Below are positions 24,227-33,745 of a stretch of DNA of 64,000 bases, piece by piece. The DNA lies in the NCBI RefSeq assembly GCF_017094525.1, contig NZ_CP064788.1:682001-746000 (forward strand), read 5' to 3'. The DNA comes from Halapricum desulfuricans. Lineage in GTDB: Archaea > Halobacteriota > Halobacteria > Halobacteriales > Haloarculaceae. The notes below the pieces were generated by a model. The model made no database searches. It saw nothing but the letters and a program-made list of their open reading frames with translations, and had not been told where the DNA came from. The position numbers were made by a program, and so were the translations under genes. The first letter of the stretch is position 1. Each line of letters starts with the position of its first letter.

Positions 24227-24627
24227 GATTCGAGTTCGTCGGCGGGCTGTTGGTCGGATTCGAGAACCCCGACCGCGATCGCGAGCTGATAGATCCCGGC
24301 GGCCAGCAGGAACAGCCCGGCCGTGACGGCGAACAGCCGGCTCGACTCGCCGTAAGGTGCGAGCAACGCCAGCACGATCGCGGAGCCGGAGACGAGGTGT
24401 GCTGCACCGCGTCTCGGGACGCCGAGCGCGACGTTGTCGTACAGGCCGGCGACGCCGAACGCGAACGCGACGACCACGAGCACGACGACTGCGAGCGACT
24501 GATCGAGCAGGTCGATCCGGCCGGTCGCACCCACGACCAGCAGTGCCAGGCCGAACAGGAACCCGACAACGCCGGCTCCGGTGCCGAAGACGAGGTCGCG
24601 TCCGTCCGCAGGGAGGGAAGACGCCAT
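24223..24627 (-). CDS. Four-helix membrane protein of unknown function
   Basis: A 134-residue protein with four hydrophobic segments (about residues 17-35, 43-66, 75-93, 100-120) and a charged C-terminus ending ADELES. The family is not recognised. The stop overlaps the ATG of the frameshifted gene, so they form an operon of two related-looking small membrane proteins. The TnpB element begins 26 bp upstream of its start and may have replaced the native promoter. Confidence 0.75.
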   Translation of the reverse strand: MASSLPADGRDLVFGTGAGVVGFLFGLALLVVGATGRIDLLDQSLAVVVLVVVAFAFGVAGLYDNVALGVPRRGAAHLVSGSAIVLALLAPYGESSRLFAVTAGLFLLAAGIYQLAIAVGVLESDQQPADELES

Positions 24628-24652
24628 TATCGGGTATTCACTCCCGACATAT

Positions 24653-26109
24653 TTCAAACTAGGTAGCGAGGCGGATTCCCCGCCCTTCCGAAAACCGTAG
24701 GTTTTCGGCTTTCGCAAATCTTCGATTTGCGTCAACACCGTGGGCGGGGTTGAAGCCGACACTCGTTGCCACAAACCACCAACTATTAAGTACCTCTACT
24801 GTCTATTGAAACCTGTGGCAGACGACTACCTGAGACGCACCGCAATCACCCGTCCCATCCTCACCGACGAGCAACAGAACTTGCTCGATACCACCATCAG
24901 CGAGTGGAAAACTGCCTGTAACATCAGCAGTCACATCGGATGGAAACACGGTGAAACGCGGAAAACCTACCTCCAAGACCTCGCCTACGACACGGTGATG
25001 GAGGAAACCTGTCTCGGGAGTCAGCACGCAATTCTCGCCGCTCATCAGGCCGCAGCCGCACTTGATGGTGTCGAAGCAATCGAAGACCTTGACGAACACT
25101 ACAAAACGTCTCAACCAGGGTTCACTAGCAATACGGTGAAATACGACACTCGGACGATGACGTTGTTCGATGACGGGTCTGTGTCGCTTTCCACCGTCGA
25201 TGGTCGGATTCGGTGTGACCTGAACCTGCCAGACAACGAAGACGGGTATCAACACGAATACCTCAACGATGACGAGTGGGAGGTAACAGAGTCTACACTG
25301 TCAAAGCGTGATGGCGAATACTACCTGCACCTCGGTTTCCGAAAGGAAAAGCCCGAAAAGCAAGTTGACGTGCAAGGTGACGATGAGGACAGGACAGTTC
25401 TCGGTGTTGACCTCGGCATCGTCAACATCGCCACCACCAGCACAGCATACTTCGCCTCTGGCAGAGAACTCAGGCACCAGCATCGAGAGTTCGAGCGGAT
25501 TCGCGGCAACCTTCAGCAGACTGGGACACAATCCGCCCATCGGACGATACAGCAGATGAGCGGTAGAGAATCACGGTATCTTCGTGACCAACTCCATCAA
25601 GTTGCGAACCAGATTCTCGAAGAAGCACGTACTCATGGTTGCGAGTACATCGCGTTTGAGAATCTGAAACACATCCGGAAGCGTGCGCCGCCCGTCAAAG
25701 AGTTTCACCAGTGGGCGCACCGACAACTCGTTGACCTCGTGGAGTACAAGGCCGAAGCCGAAGGGATTAGTGTCAAGTTTGTAGACCCGAAGAACACGAG
25801 TCGGCGATGTCCCGAGTGTGGTCATACGAGTGAGGGGAACCGAGTGCGACAGGCGGAGTTTGAGTGTGAGTCGTGTGGTGCAACTCAGAATGCAGATTAC
25901 GTGGGTGCGAAGAATGTTGGGTGGCGGTACGTCCGTCGCGGCCTACAGTCGTCGCGGCGGACGGGCGACAGTCAACTCGCCCTGAAGTCAGGAATAGTGA
26001 CGCCAAATCGGGGATTTGTCCCGTCCGACTAACCACGCGGTCGGCAGAGGCCGAGTTCACTGACAAGCCATTCAAGCCCCGTGCCACCGTGCGCGGGGTG
26101 GCAGTTGAC
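24653..26109 (+). mobile_element. Second IS1341-type TnpB element
   Basis: The left end starts ttcaaactaggtagc and forms a long stem CCCCGCCC/GGGCGGGG. Its loop holds two more perfect hairpins (CCGAAAACC/GGTTTTCGG at 24688-24708 and CGCAAATC/GATTTGCG at 24713-24731). The right end is a hairpin GCCACC/GGTGGC at about 26083-26103. Only tnpB is present, without tnpA. The same left end, lacking the inner hairpins, is at 10930-10980. The outer boundaries are approximate. Confidence 0.75.
24815..26032 (+). CDS. tnpB: TnpB (RNA-guided nuclease of an IS1341-type element)
   Basis: A 405-residue TnpB of ordinary length. RuvC residues are D199 (VLGVDLGIVNIATTS), E282 (YIAFENLKHIRKR) and D361 (ADYVGAKNVGWRY); the zinc finger is CPEC...CESC. 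I chose the GTG at 24815 because ADDYLRRTAITRP is the usual haloarchaeal N-terminus. Codon use is less GC-rich than neighbouring genes, fitting horizontal movement. All catalytic residues are intact. It is only distantly related to the 592-residue TnpB at 13464. Confidence 0.92.
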   Translation: MADDYLRRTAITRPILTDEQQNLLDTTISEWKTACNISSHIGWKHGETRKTYLQDLAYDTVMEETCLGSQHAILAAHQAAAALDGVEAIEDLDEHYKTSQPGFTSNTVKYDTRTMTLFDDGSVSLSTVDGRIRCDLNLPDNEDGYQHEYLNDDEWEVTESTLSKRDGEYYLHLGFRKEKPEKQVDVQGDDEDRTVLGVDLGIVNIATTSTAYFASGRELRHQHREFERIRGNLQQTGTQSAHRTIQQMSGRESRYLRDQLHQVANQILEEARTHGCEYIAFENLKHIRKRAPPVKEFHQWAHRQLVDLVEYKAEAEGISVKFVDPKNTSRRCPECGHTSEGNRVRQAEFECESCGATQNADYVGAKNVGWRYVRRGLQSSRRTGDSQLALKSGIVTPNRGFVPSD

Positions 26110-26174
26110 GGTTGATGGACAGTGTCGACAGCGCTCGAGTCTTCTATGCCGGCGGTACGCCGCCTCGACGCCGG

Positions 26175-26699
26175 CTAGAGCCGCCGGTAGGCGCCGTCCG
26201 ACGCCGTGATCTCGCCGGCCCGACGCAGTTTCTCCAGCGTGCGATCGACGTAGTCCTCGGTGATGCCCCGCTCCCGTGCGTACGCGACGATCTCGTCTCT
26301 GGTCGGCTCGTCGAGTTCGACCAGCGCGTCGGTCACAGTCTCCTGGCGACTGCGAGAACCGCCGACTCCCTGTTCGGCTCGATCGCCCGCCTGTGTAGCG
26401 GCCTCGGGATCGACGCCCGACGATTCCAGATAGGTTTCGTCGTCGATCCCCGCCTCGTCCAGCCGGGCGGCCATGCTCGCGAAGTCATCGAGGTCGGCGA
26501 ACACCTCGCCCATCTCCTGGCGCTCGGCCAGCATCGCCGCCCGGGCCTGTTTCGCCCGGTCGGGGTCGTCGGTCGTGACGAACTGCTTGAGTCGATCGAA
26601 CCGCTTTCGAGTGCCGCACCGGGGACACCGGGTCGTCTCCGGTCGCCCCTCGACGACCCACAGCGCGCTACACTCGCTGCACCCGACGACAGCGTACAT
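26175..26699 (-). CDS. DUF5817-like zinc protein with C-terminal winged helix
   Basis: A 174-residue protein. An N-terminal zinc ribbon (CSECSALWVVEGRPETTRCPRC, residues 7-28 approximately) is followed by a helical middle (KQARAAMLAERQEMGEVFADLDDFA). The C-terminal winged-helix-like domain reads DEIVAYARERGITEDYVDRTLEKLRRAGEI. I recall it as DUF5817, widespread in haloarchaea. The arrangement suggests a nucleic-acid-binding factor; the function is unknown. Confidence 0.85.
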   Translation of the reverse strand: MYAVVGCSECSALWVVEGRPETTRCPRCGTRKRFDRLKQFVTTDDPDRAKQARAAMLAERQEMGEVFADLDDFASMAARLDEAGIDDETYLESSGVDPEAATQAGDRAEQGVGGSRSRQETVTDALVELDEPTRDEIVAYARERGITEDYVDRTLEKLRRAGEITASDGAYRRL

Positions 26700-26914
26700 A
26701 TCAGGGAATACGCCCCCGAAGGCAAGAAGGTGCCGCCAGACACCGACGGGGGCCTCGCGAACGCTTTTCCCGAGTGGCGATGATATATTGTGTGTGGCGT
26801 TACCCAGGATCGATTCCGGACGCTCGGCACCCGCCCGGCTGATCGACGTGTCTGAACTGCGACGAGAGACGAGATCGCGTTGGCGTCGGAGCGTTGACCG
26901 GGGGTGGCGCTGAC

Positions 26915-28120
26915 GTGGCTGCGACGTTCTACGCGCTGGCCGTGCTGGCGACGCTGGCCGGGATCGGGATGGCCTGGGCGCTGGGGGCAAACAGCAACTC
27001 CCCGCCGTTCGCCCCGGCGATCGGTGCCAGCGCCATTTCGACGATGCGCGCGGCGTTCGTCATCGGGATTCTCGCGGCCCTCGGCGCGGTCGCGCAGGGT
27101 GGCGCGATCTCCGAGACCGTCGGGACGGACCTGATAAACGGCGTCTCGATCACGCCGCTGGCCGCGACTGCGGGACTGCTGACCGCGGCGGGGTTCATGG
27201 GTTTCGGCGTTTATACCGGCTATCCCGTGCCGGCGGCGTTCGCCACGACCGGCGCGATGGTCGGCGTCGGACTGTCGCTCGGCGGCGATCCGGCCGTCGA
27301 GACCTACCGGCAACTCGGCCGGTTCTGGCTGCTCGTCCCGCCGGTCTCGGGCGGGATCGCCTACGCGACCGCCACCCTGCTCCGGCGGGACGACATCCCG
27401 GAGACGGTCGGCGTCCCGTTGCTGGCGGCCGTCGTCGCCGCTATCGTCGCGAACATTCAGCTCGGAGTCGTTCCGTCCCCGCCCGGCGCTGACCAGAACT
27501 CGATCGCCGGATTCGTCTCGATGGTCGTGGCGTTGCCGACAGTCGGCGGCGTCGGTCCAGTGCAGGTCCTTGTGACGATCGCGTTCGCAGTGCTCGGGTT
27601 CGTCGCGATCCGCCGTCGGACCCAGCGGTCCGTCGAGAAGGGGATCCGGACGTTTCTGGTCGTGCTGGGCAGCATCGTCGCCTTCTCCAGCGGCGGCAGT
27701 CAGGTCGGCCTCGCGACCGGCCCGCTACAGGCACTGTTCGTTGACGATCTCGGTCTGCCGGTGATCGTCCTGCTGTCGATCGGTGCCGTCGGGATCCTCG
27801 CCGGCGCGTGGATGGGTGCCCCGCGTCTGTTGCAGGCGACCTCGCGGGAGTATGCACAGCTCGGTGTCAGGCGATCGATCGCCGCGCTCGTCCCCGGCTT
27901 CGTCATCGCACAGACCGCGATCGCGCTGGGGATCCCGATCTCGTTCAACAACATCATCATCTCGGGCGTGATCGGGGGCGGACTCGCCGCCGGGTCCGCG
28001 GGCGTCTCCCGGCGGAAGATCGGCGTCACCGTCCTCTTCTGGATTCTCACGCTCGGGACGTCGGTGGCCGTCGGATACGGCATCTACACCGTCTTTTCGA
28101 CGGTGCTCGGCGTTCAGTGA
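26915..28120 (+). CDS. PiT-family inorganic phosphate transporter
   Basis: A 401-residue membrane protein with about ten TM segments. The PiT signature repeats are visible: GANSNSPPFAPAIGASAIS near the start and, in the second half, SSGGSQVGLATGPLQALF and ISFNNIIISGVIGGGLA. It should import phosphate with a cation. A purine-rich stretch (gggggtgg) precedes the GTG at 26915; an in-frame TTG at 26894 is possible but less likely. Confidence 0.92.
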   Translation: MAATFYALAVLATLAGIGMAWALGANSNSPPFAPAIGASAISTMRAAFVIGILAALGAVAQGGAISETVGTDLINGVSITPLAATAGLLTAAGFMGFGVYTGYPVPAAFATTGAMVGVGLSLGGDPAVETYRQLGRFWLLVPPVSGGIAYATATLLRRDDIPETVGVPLLAAVVAAIVANIQLGVVPSPPGADQNSIAGFVSMVVALPTVGGVGPVQVLVTIAFAVLGFVAIRRRTQRSVEKGIRTFLVVLGSIVAFSSGGSQVGLATGPLQALFVDDLGLPVIVLLSIGAVGILAGAWMGAPRLLQATSREYAQLGVRRSIAALVPGFVIAQTAIALGIPISFNNIIISGVIGGGLAAGSAGVSRRKIGVTVLFWILTLGTSVAVGYGIYTVFSTVLGVQ

Positions 28121-28173
28121 TCGGTTCCGGCCGCACCGTAACGCGACCCCGACGCTGTTTCCGGCCGTATCGG

Positions 28174-28554
28174 TCACTTCGTCACCCGGGTGAGAACGCT
28201 CCCAAGCGTGAGATAGATCGGTCGCAGCAGGTAGTTGAACAGCCCGAGCAGGCCGACGACCGCACCCAGCGTCTGCAACTCGGCCGGCGTCACGCCGGCG
28301 AACGCGACGAGCACGAGCGCGGCGACCGCCGCCCCGACCCAGACGGTTTCGAAGTGCAACTGCAGCCACGGTACCGGCGCGAGCGTGCGGATCGCCTCGC
28401 GAGCGAGAAACGCCAGCACGGTCAGACCGACCGCAACGACCGCGAGCGCCAGCGACGCGCCGAAGCCGGCGAACGCGGGCGCGAGCAGCACGGCGGCGGC
28501 GACAAGCGCGATCGCGGTGGTCGCGCCGGTCACGCGCTCGATTCGGTCGTGCAT
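28174..28554 (-). CDS. Small membrane protein
   Basis: A 126-residue protein with four hydrophobic segments and a C-terminal YLLRPIYLTLGSVLTRVTK. The family is not recognised. It is convergent with the phosphate transporter gene and lies 90 bp downstream of halorhodopsin in the same direction, so read-through from the hop promoter is possible. Confidence 0.75.
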   Translation of the reverse strand: MHDRIERVTGATTAIALVAAAVLLAPAFAGFGASLALAVVAVGLTVLAFLAREAIRTLAPVPWLQLHFETVWVGAAVAALVLVAFAGVTPAELQTLGAVVGLLGLFNYLLRPIYLTLGSVLTRVTK

Positions 28555-28643
28555 GCCGGGGTCTTGTTCGGACGGGGCGAAACACGTTTCGGTCCGCGCC
28601 GTCCGTTCGAGCCGCCTCAGTCACGAGTGAAACGACGCGACGA

Positions 28644-29507
28644 TCAGTCGTCGGCGGGTATCGCGCTCGAGGTCGCGCCGTAATCGGATCCGGCGCTAAC
28701 TTTCTCGACGTTGTCGACGACGTACTTCACCACGAGGAACGAGAACAGGTACTTCGCGACGATGTCGAAGGCGCTGTAGCCCCAGGAGGTGAGCCCGACC
28801 GACTCGATGACCGCCAGTCCCTCGTTGCCGAGCGCCCACCAGATCGTGTACCCGAACCACAGCACGACCGTCAGTATCTTCAGGGTGTTGAAAATGTCTG
28901 CCGTGCCGGCCTGTCTGGCGTCCTCGGGCCACTCGAACAGCAGGATGTAGACGACCACGAGGAAGAACGTGACGCTGATCCCGTACCAGGCCCACCGCAT
29001 CGGGTAGGAGGACGTGGTCAGCGCGGCGGCCAGCCCGGTGATCATGATGCCGATGTCGAAGACGATCGCCGTGAAGATCTTCGTGAGGTTCGACCCGGCG
29101 ATCAGGCCGAGCGCGAGCAGGATGAACGGCGTCGAGAACGCCCACGTCAGGTACCGACCCCAGAGGCTGACCGTGCCATCGACTTCTTCTCCACTGTGGG
29201 CCAGCTCTGTCGTCGTCTCGTACATCGCGTGGCCCTCCGGCATCTCAAGGATTCCGATCGTCAGTCCCGACGCGAGTCCGGTGTAGCTGGCGATCGAAAC
29301 GGCCGACACCCCCATCACGGAGACGACGATCAGTTTGGCGCGCGGATCAGTCAGGCTGCGCGCCATATACACGAACAACAGCAACGTCAGCCCCGCGAGC
29401 GCGATGTTGACGTAGATCGAACTCCCGAGGAGGGGGTCGTTGAGTACGTGTTTGAACATGTCCTGTTGGGATACCTGCGCGACGACGGTCGCGGTAGTTT
29501 GTGACAT
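28644..29507 (-). CDS. hop: Halorhodopsin (light-driven chloride pump)
   Basis: A 287-residue seven-helix retinal protein. Helix C has GRYLTWAFSTP with R118, T121 and S125; the T/S pair instead of D/D marks a chloride rather than a proton pump. Helix G has FDIVAKYLF with D248 and the retinal-binding K252. The long B-C loop (EMPEGHAMYETTTELAHSGEEVDG) is characteristic of halorhodopsin. A Bat-type upstream sequence precedes it. Light-driven chloride uptake balances salt and voltage in the cell membrane. Confidence 0.96.
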   Translation of the reverse strand: MSQTTATVVAQVSQQDMFKHVLNDPLLGSSIYVNIALAGLTLLLFVYMARSLTDPRAKLIVVSVMGVSAVSIASYTGLASGLTIGILEMPEGHAMYETTTELAHSGEEVDGTVSLWGRYLTWAFSTPFILLALGLIAGSNLTKIFTAIVFDIGIMITGLAAALTTSSYPMRWAWYGISVTFFLVVVYILLFEWPEDARQAGTADIFNTLKILTVVLWFGYTIWWALGNEGLAVIESVGLTSWGYSAFDIVAKYLFSFLVVKYVVDNVEKVSAGSDYGATSSAIPADD

Positions 29508-29538
29508 GACTACATTGTAGTTACCACCGTATCGTCCC

Positions 29539-29563
29539 TATATCCTGTACCAAACTGGTTTGG
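29539..29563 (-). promoter_or_regulatory. Bat-type UAS and TATA element of hop
   Basis: accaaactggtttgg at 29549-29563 fits the known bop-type upstream activating sequence (ACC, seven variable bases around ACTAG, then TT n G). It is nearly palindromic with CCAAAC/GTTTGG arms. A tatat element at 29539-29543 lies between it and the start codon, 34 bases before the ATG. The match is by eye. Confidence 0.65.
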
Positions 29564-29725
29564 GAACCGACCAGTCACGGGAGCAGAGCGACGCAACGGT
29601 TCGGCTCGGTCTGTCGGAGGCTCGTCTCGGCGTTCGTTCGTTATCTGTCGGCCGTACCACTGCCTCGAAACGGGCGTGTCGACGATTCCGCAACTACTTT
29701 GCGCGCTGGACACGCGCTCACGAAT

Positions 29726-31306
29726 ATGCAACTCGCCGGTATGGCATCCAATCGCGGCCGCAACCTGCTGAACATCGCCGACCGCGCTCCGGGTGGGGTG
29801 GAGTTCGCCGTCGTCCTCTCGAACGACCCCGACGCGCCGGTCCTCGAACAGGCCCGAGAACGCGGTATTCCGACCGAAGTCGTCCCGAAAGACGGGGACG
29901 AAACCCGCCGCGAACACGAATTGCGGGTCGAAGAAGCCCTCGAAGCGTACGAGTTCGACCTCGTTACCATGGACGGGTACATGCGGATCCTCACCGAGGC
30001 GTTCGTCGAGGGCCAGCCGACGATCCTCAACGTCCATCCGTCGCTGCTGCCCGCGTTCCCGGGGATGGACGCCCACGAGCAGGTCCTGGAGGCGGGCGTG
30101 AGACAGACCGGCTGTACCGTCCACGTCGTCGACGAGACCGTCGACGGCGGGCCGATCGTCACCCAGGAACCGGTTCCCGTCTTCGAGGGCGACGACGTTG
30201 ATGACCTCAAAGAGCGCGTCCTCTCTCGGGGCGAGTTTAGAGCCTACCCGCGTGCAGTGCGGTGGTTCGCCGAGGACCGCGTGACCGTCGACCGCGAGGC
30301 CGGCACGGTCAGCGTCGAGGGCGACGAGGAGGGGACGTTTCCGGCTCGCCGGGTCAGTAGCGAGGACCGCGCCGCCGACCTGCGCTACGGGGAGAACCCC
30401 CATCAGGACGCCGCGCTGTATGCCGACCCGACCTGCGAGGAGGCCAGTGTCGTCCACGCGCCGCAACGCAACGAGGGCGCGAAGGGCATGGGATACAACA
30501 ATTACAACGACGCCGACGCCGCGCTGAACATCGTCAAGGAGTTCGACGAGCCCGCGTGTGCGGTCATCAAGCACACTAACCCCGCCGGTGCGGCGGTCGC
30601 GGATTCGATCAGCGAGGCGTACGCCGACGCGCTCTCGACGGATCCCAAGAGCACGTTCGGCGGGATCGTCGCTCTCAATCGCGAGTGTGACGCCGCAACG
30701 GCGGAACAGATCGTCGAGTCGTTCAAGGAGGTCGTCGTCGCGCCGGGTTACACCGACGACGCGCTGGAAACGCTCTTCGAGAAGGACAACCTCCGGGTGC
30801 TGGACGTGAGCGACCGGTTCGAGACCACGGAGACGCTGACCGAGAAGAATCTGGTCGGCGGGCGACTCGTTCAGGAGCGCGACCTGCAGTCGCTGTCCCC
30901 CGACGATCTGGAGGTCGTCACCGACCGGGTTCCGACCGACGAGCAGATCGAGTCGATGCTGTTCGCCTGGCAGACGATCAAGCATGTCAAGTCCAACGCG
31001 ATCCTCTTCGCGAAAGGCACAGAGACCGTCGGCGTCGGGGCCGGACAGGTCTCGCGGGTCGACGCCGTCGAAATCGCCAAGATGAAAGCCGAAAGCGATG
31101 CCGAGGGCAAGGACGCCGAGGGTGCGGTGATGGCCTCAGACGCCTTCTTCCCGTTCCCGGACGGGATCGAGGCCGCCGCAGAGGCCGGCATCGAGGCGGT
31201 CATCCAGCCCGGCGGCTCGGTCAACGACGACGACGTCATCGAGACGGCCGACGAACTCGGGATGACGATGGTCATGACCGGGACGCGGTGCTTTAGGCAC
31301 GATTGA
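29726..31306 (+). CDS. purNH: PurN-AICARFT fusion (GAR formyltransferase + AICAR formyltransferase)
   Basis: A 526-residue two-domain purine enzyme. Residues 1-185 are a GAR transformylase with the catalytic Asn/His ([14 protein letters not shown]) and Asp loop ([12 protein letters not shown]). Residues 215-526 are the AICAR transformylase half of Pur[27 protein letters not shown] and VKSNAI. The IMP cyclohydrolase domain of PurH is absent, so a separate cyclohydrolase (PurO type) must finish IMP synthesis. The start [16 protein letters not shown] is the PurN N-terminus. Confidence 0.95.
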   Translation: MQLAGMASNRGRNLLNIADRAPGGVEFAVVLSNDPDAPVLEQARERGIPTEVVPKDGDETRREHELRVEEALEAYEFDLVTMDGYMRILTEAFVEGQPTILNVHPSLLPAFPGMDAHEQVLEAGVRQTGCTVHVVDETVDGGPIVTQEPVPVFEGDDVDDLKERVLSRGEFRAYPRAVRWFAEDRVTVDREAGTVSVEGDEEGTFPARRVSSEDRAADLRYGENPHQDAALYADPTCEEASVVHAPQRNEGAKGMGYNNYNDADAALNIVKEFDEPACAVIKHTNPAGAAVADSISEAYADALSTDPKSTFGGIVALNRECDAATAEQIVESFKEVVVAPGYTDDALETLFEKDNLRVLDVSDRFETTETLTEKNLVGGRLVQERDLQSLSPDDLEVVTDRVPTDEQIESMLFAWQTIKHVKSNAILFAKGTETVGVGAGQVSRVDAVEIAKMKAESDAEGKDAEGAVMASDAFFPFPDGIEAAAEAGIEAVIQPGGSVNDDDVIETADELGMTMVMTGTRCFRHD

Positions 31307-31367
31307 GGCTCGGCTACTGACCGGACGAAGCAAACGTTGAAAAGGGGGACGACGTAACGAGTGGGAC

Positions 31368-31616
31368 ATGACGGATACAGACCAGCAGCGCCGGATCCAC
31401 GACCTGGAGGCGACGCTTCGGGTCGGTAAGGGCGGTGTCGACTCGGTCGCCGACGAACTGGCGTCGCAACTCGAGACGAGCGACCTCGTGAAAGTCAAGT
31501 TCCTGCGGTCGGCCCGCGGCGGCACGACCAGCGAGCAACTGGCCGAGGAACTCGCCGAACGCACGAACGCCGAGGTCGTCCAGACCCGGGGCCACACGGC
31601 CGTATTCCAGCGATGA
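31368..31616 (+). CDS. YhbY/CRM-domain RNA-binding protein
   Basis: An 82-residue protein with the CRS1-YhbY fold: [35 protein letters not shown] and the loop [17 protein letters not shown]. Such proteins bind structured RNA and in bacteria associate with pre-50S ribosomes. The stop overlaps the ATG of the downstream channel gene by four bases. Confidence 0.93.
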   Translation: MTDTDQQRRIHDLEATLRVGKGGVDSVADELASQLETSDLVKVKFLRSARGGTTSEQLAEELAERTNAEVVQTRGHTAVFQR

Positions 31617-32491
31617 TCCCGCTGCAGGTCGTCTCCGAGTTCCTGATCGACGCCGGTCTCGAGGCGTCGATAGCCAACCCGCTGGGATCGCTGCTCACGT
31701 TCGTCCTCGTGTTCGCCGTGCTGTACTGGGGCGGCAAGGCGGTCGTGTTACCGATGGTGAGTCGCGTCCTCCGCAAGCGGGGACTGGACGAACACGCCCG
31801 GACGCCGATCCGGAAGATGGTCGCGATCCTCGTGCTTTTCGCCGCGATCGCCGTCGCGTTCGGGATGGCCGGCTACGGCAACTTCCTGACGTCACTGGCG
31901 ACTATCGCCGCCGCCGCGACGCTGGCGATCGGGTTCGCCATGCAGGACGTCATCGCGAACTTCGTCGCCGGCGTGTTCATCTACACCGACAAGCCGTTCC
32001 GCATCGGCGACTGGATCGAGTGGGACGGCAACGCCGGCGTCGTCGAGGATATCAGCCTGCGAGTGACCCGCGTGCGGACCTTCGACAACGAACTGCTGAC
32101 GGTACCGAACTCGAATCTGACCAGCGGCGTTATCAAAAACCCCGTTGCCAAAGACCAGCTGCGCCTGCAGTTCCTCTTCGGTATCGGCTACGGCGACGAC
32201 ATCGACAAAGCGACCGAGATCATCATCGAGGAGGCAGAAAAGCACGACGAGATCCTCGACGATCCCGCGCCCTCGGTCCGGCTGACCGAACTGGGCGATT
32301 CCTCGGTCGGACTCAAGTCCCGCGTCTGGATCGCCGACCCGGGCCGCGGTGACTTCGTCAAGACGAAAAGCGAGTACGTTCAGTCCGTCAAAGAGCGGTT
32401 CGACGAGGAAGATATCGATATCCCCTACCCGAACCGCACCATCGGCGGGTCGCTGGACGTCGAGGGCTACGAGGCCGTCGCCGAGAGCTAG
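31613..32491 (+). CDS. MscS-family mechanosensitive channel
   Basis: A 292-residue protein with three TM helices, the pore helix GFAMQDVIANFVAGVFIYTDKPFRIGDWIEW (about residues 100-130), a beta domain and a full C-terminal alpha/beta domain. This is a complete MscS core, unlike the short relative at 7797. It is co-transcribed with the RNA-binding gene upstream (ATGA overlap). Confidence 0.93.
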   Translation: MIPLQVVSEFLIDAGLEASIANPLGSLLTFVLVFAVLYWGGKAVVLPMVSRVLRKRGLDEHARTPIRKMVAILVLFAAIAVAFGMAGYGNFLTSLATIAAAATLAIGFAMQDVIANFVAGVFIYTDKPFRIGDWIEWDGNAGVVEDISLRVTRVRTFDNELLTVPNSNLTSGVIKNPVAKDQLRLQFLFGIGYGDDIDKATEIIIEEAEKHDEILDDPAPSVRLTELGDSSVGLKSRVWIADPGRGDFVKTKSEYVQSVKERFDEEDIDIPYPNRTIGGSLDVEGYEAVAES

Positions 32492-32522
32492 AGCCGCGAC
32501 CGATCGTTTTTTCCGACCGGCG

Positions 32523-32900
32523 CTAGTCCTCCGACTGCGCTGGCGGCTCGCGCGAGACGATCGATCCCAGCACGTCCCGGCGATCGGCGACTTCCCGGTA
32601 GAGGTGCTCGCGAACCCGGGTGTAATCCTCGAACTGGTCGAGAAAGCGGGCGAGCGGGGCGAGATCGTCACCGAGATCAGTCCGGACGAACCCCTGTTCC
32701 ATCGCCGCGCCACAGGAGTAGACGGCGTCGCCGACGATCAGGTGGGCACAGTTCTCGTAGTCGGCGGGCAGGCGCTCGCGCGTCCGTTCGTCGAGGTCCG
32801 AAAAGCCGATCAGTTCGACGTCCGACCGCTCGGCGACGAACTCCGCTGCCCACGTGCAGAACCCGCACGCGTCGTCGTAGATCAGGGTCGCATCTGTCAT
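32523..32900 (-). CDS. DCC-family thiol-disulfide oxidoreductase-like protein (DUF393)
   Basis: A 125-residue protein starting LIYDDACGFCTWAAEFV. The D-CxxC arrangement (CGFC at residues 12-15) and the later HLIVGDAVYSCGAAM are the DUF393/DCC1 pattern, a thioredoxin-like fold. The substrate is unknown. It is convergent with the mscS gene. Confidence 0.9.
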   Translation of the reverse strand: MTDATLIYDDACGFCTWAAEFVAERSDVELIGFSDLDERTRERLPADYENCAHLIVGDAVYSCGAAMEQGFVRTDLGDDLAPLARFLDQFEDYTRVREHLYREVADRRDVLGSIVSREPPAQSED

Positions 32901-33069
32901 ACTCCTCCCTAGGACCGCTGGGGACTAAATAACTCCTTGGTGGTGCAGGACAAAGAAGAGAGCATGGGAGGAAAAACCATTCACACTGCGAGATTGCGGC
33001 CGTCCGTGGCGAGTACCGTCCCGGCATCGAGAGCGCGCCTCACCAGCACGACGAGAGGGCTAGAGAGCC

Positions 33070-33696
33070 ATGTTCGCGGATCGGACTGACGCCGGTCGTC
33101 GGCTCGCCGGCGCGGTCGTGGACGCCGGCGTCGAGGCCGACGTGGTGCTTGCGATCCCGCGTGGCGGGTTACCGGTCGGGCGCGTCGTCGGGGACCGGCT
33201 CGGCGTTCCGCTGGATGTCGTCGCGGCGCGGAAACTCGGGGCCCCGGGCAATCCCGAACTCGCGATCGGTGCCGTCGCCAGCGACGGGACCGCGTGGTTG
33301 AACGACTCGCTGATCGACGACCTCGGCGTCGCGGACCGATACGTCAGCGAGCAACTCGAGCGCGAACAACGGCGAGCGCGGGAGAAAATCGACCGCTACC
33401 GCGGCGGTCGTCCGCCGCTCGACCTGCGGGCAAAGCGCGTGCTCGTCGTCGACGACGGCGTCGCGACGGGCGCGACGACGACCGCGTGTCTCAGACAGAT
33501 CGCCGACGCGGGCGCAGACAGCGTCGTACTGGCCGTGCCGGTCGCTCCGCTCGGGACCCTCGAGCGGCTGCGCACCGAAGCCGACGACGTGATCTGTGTC
33601 GACGCTCCATCGGATTTCCGTGCTGTCGGGCAGTTCTACGCGACGTTCGATCAGGTATCGGACGAACAGGCCCGGTCGTATCTCGGTGATACGTAG
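33070..33696 (+). CDS. Type I phosphoribosyltransferase-family protein
   Basis: A 208-residue protein with the PRPP-binding motif VLVVDDGVATGATTTA (about residues 124-139) and an N-terminal AIPRGGLPVG loop. Proteins of this shape in haloarchaea are stand-alone phosphoribosyltransferases of unknown base specificity. The insertion YVSEQLEREQRRAREKIDRYR is charged and helical. Confidence 0.9.
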   Translation: MFADRTDAGRRLAGAVVDAGVEADVVLAIPRGGLPVGRVVGDRLGVPLDVVAARKLGAPGNPELAIGAVASDGTAWLNDSLIDDLGVADRYVSEQLEREQRRAREKIDRYRGGRPPLDLRAKRVLVVDDGVATGATTTACLRQIADAGADSVVLAVPVAPLGTLERLRTEADDVICVDAPSDFRAVGQFYATFDQVSDEQARSYLGDT

Positions 33697-33745
33697 CTGG
33701 ACGACAGGGCGAGTCGCCTGTAGCCCGACTTCGACGATCCCGATC

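Noticed and set aside
24738-24760. Single CRISPR-repeat-like string gggcggggttgaagc
   Set aside because: It resembles the 3' part of haloarchaeal repeats, but there is one copy only and it is explained as the closing arm of the transposon left-end hairpin.
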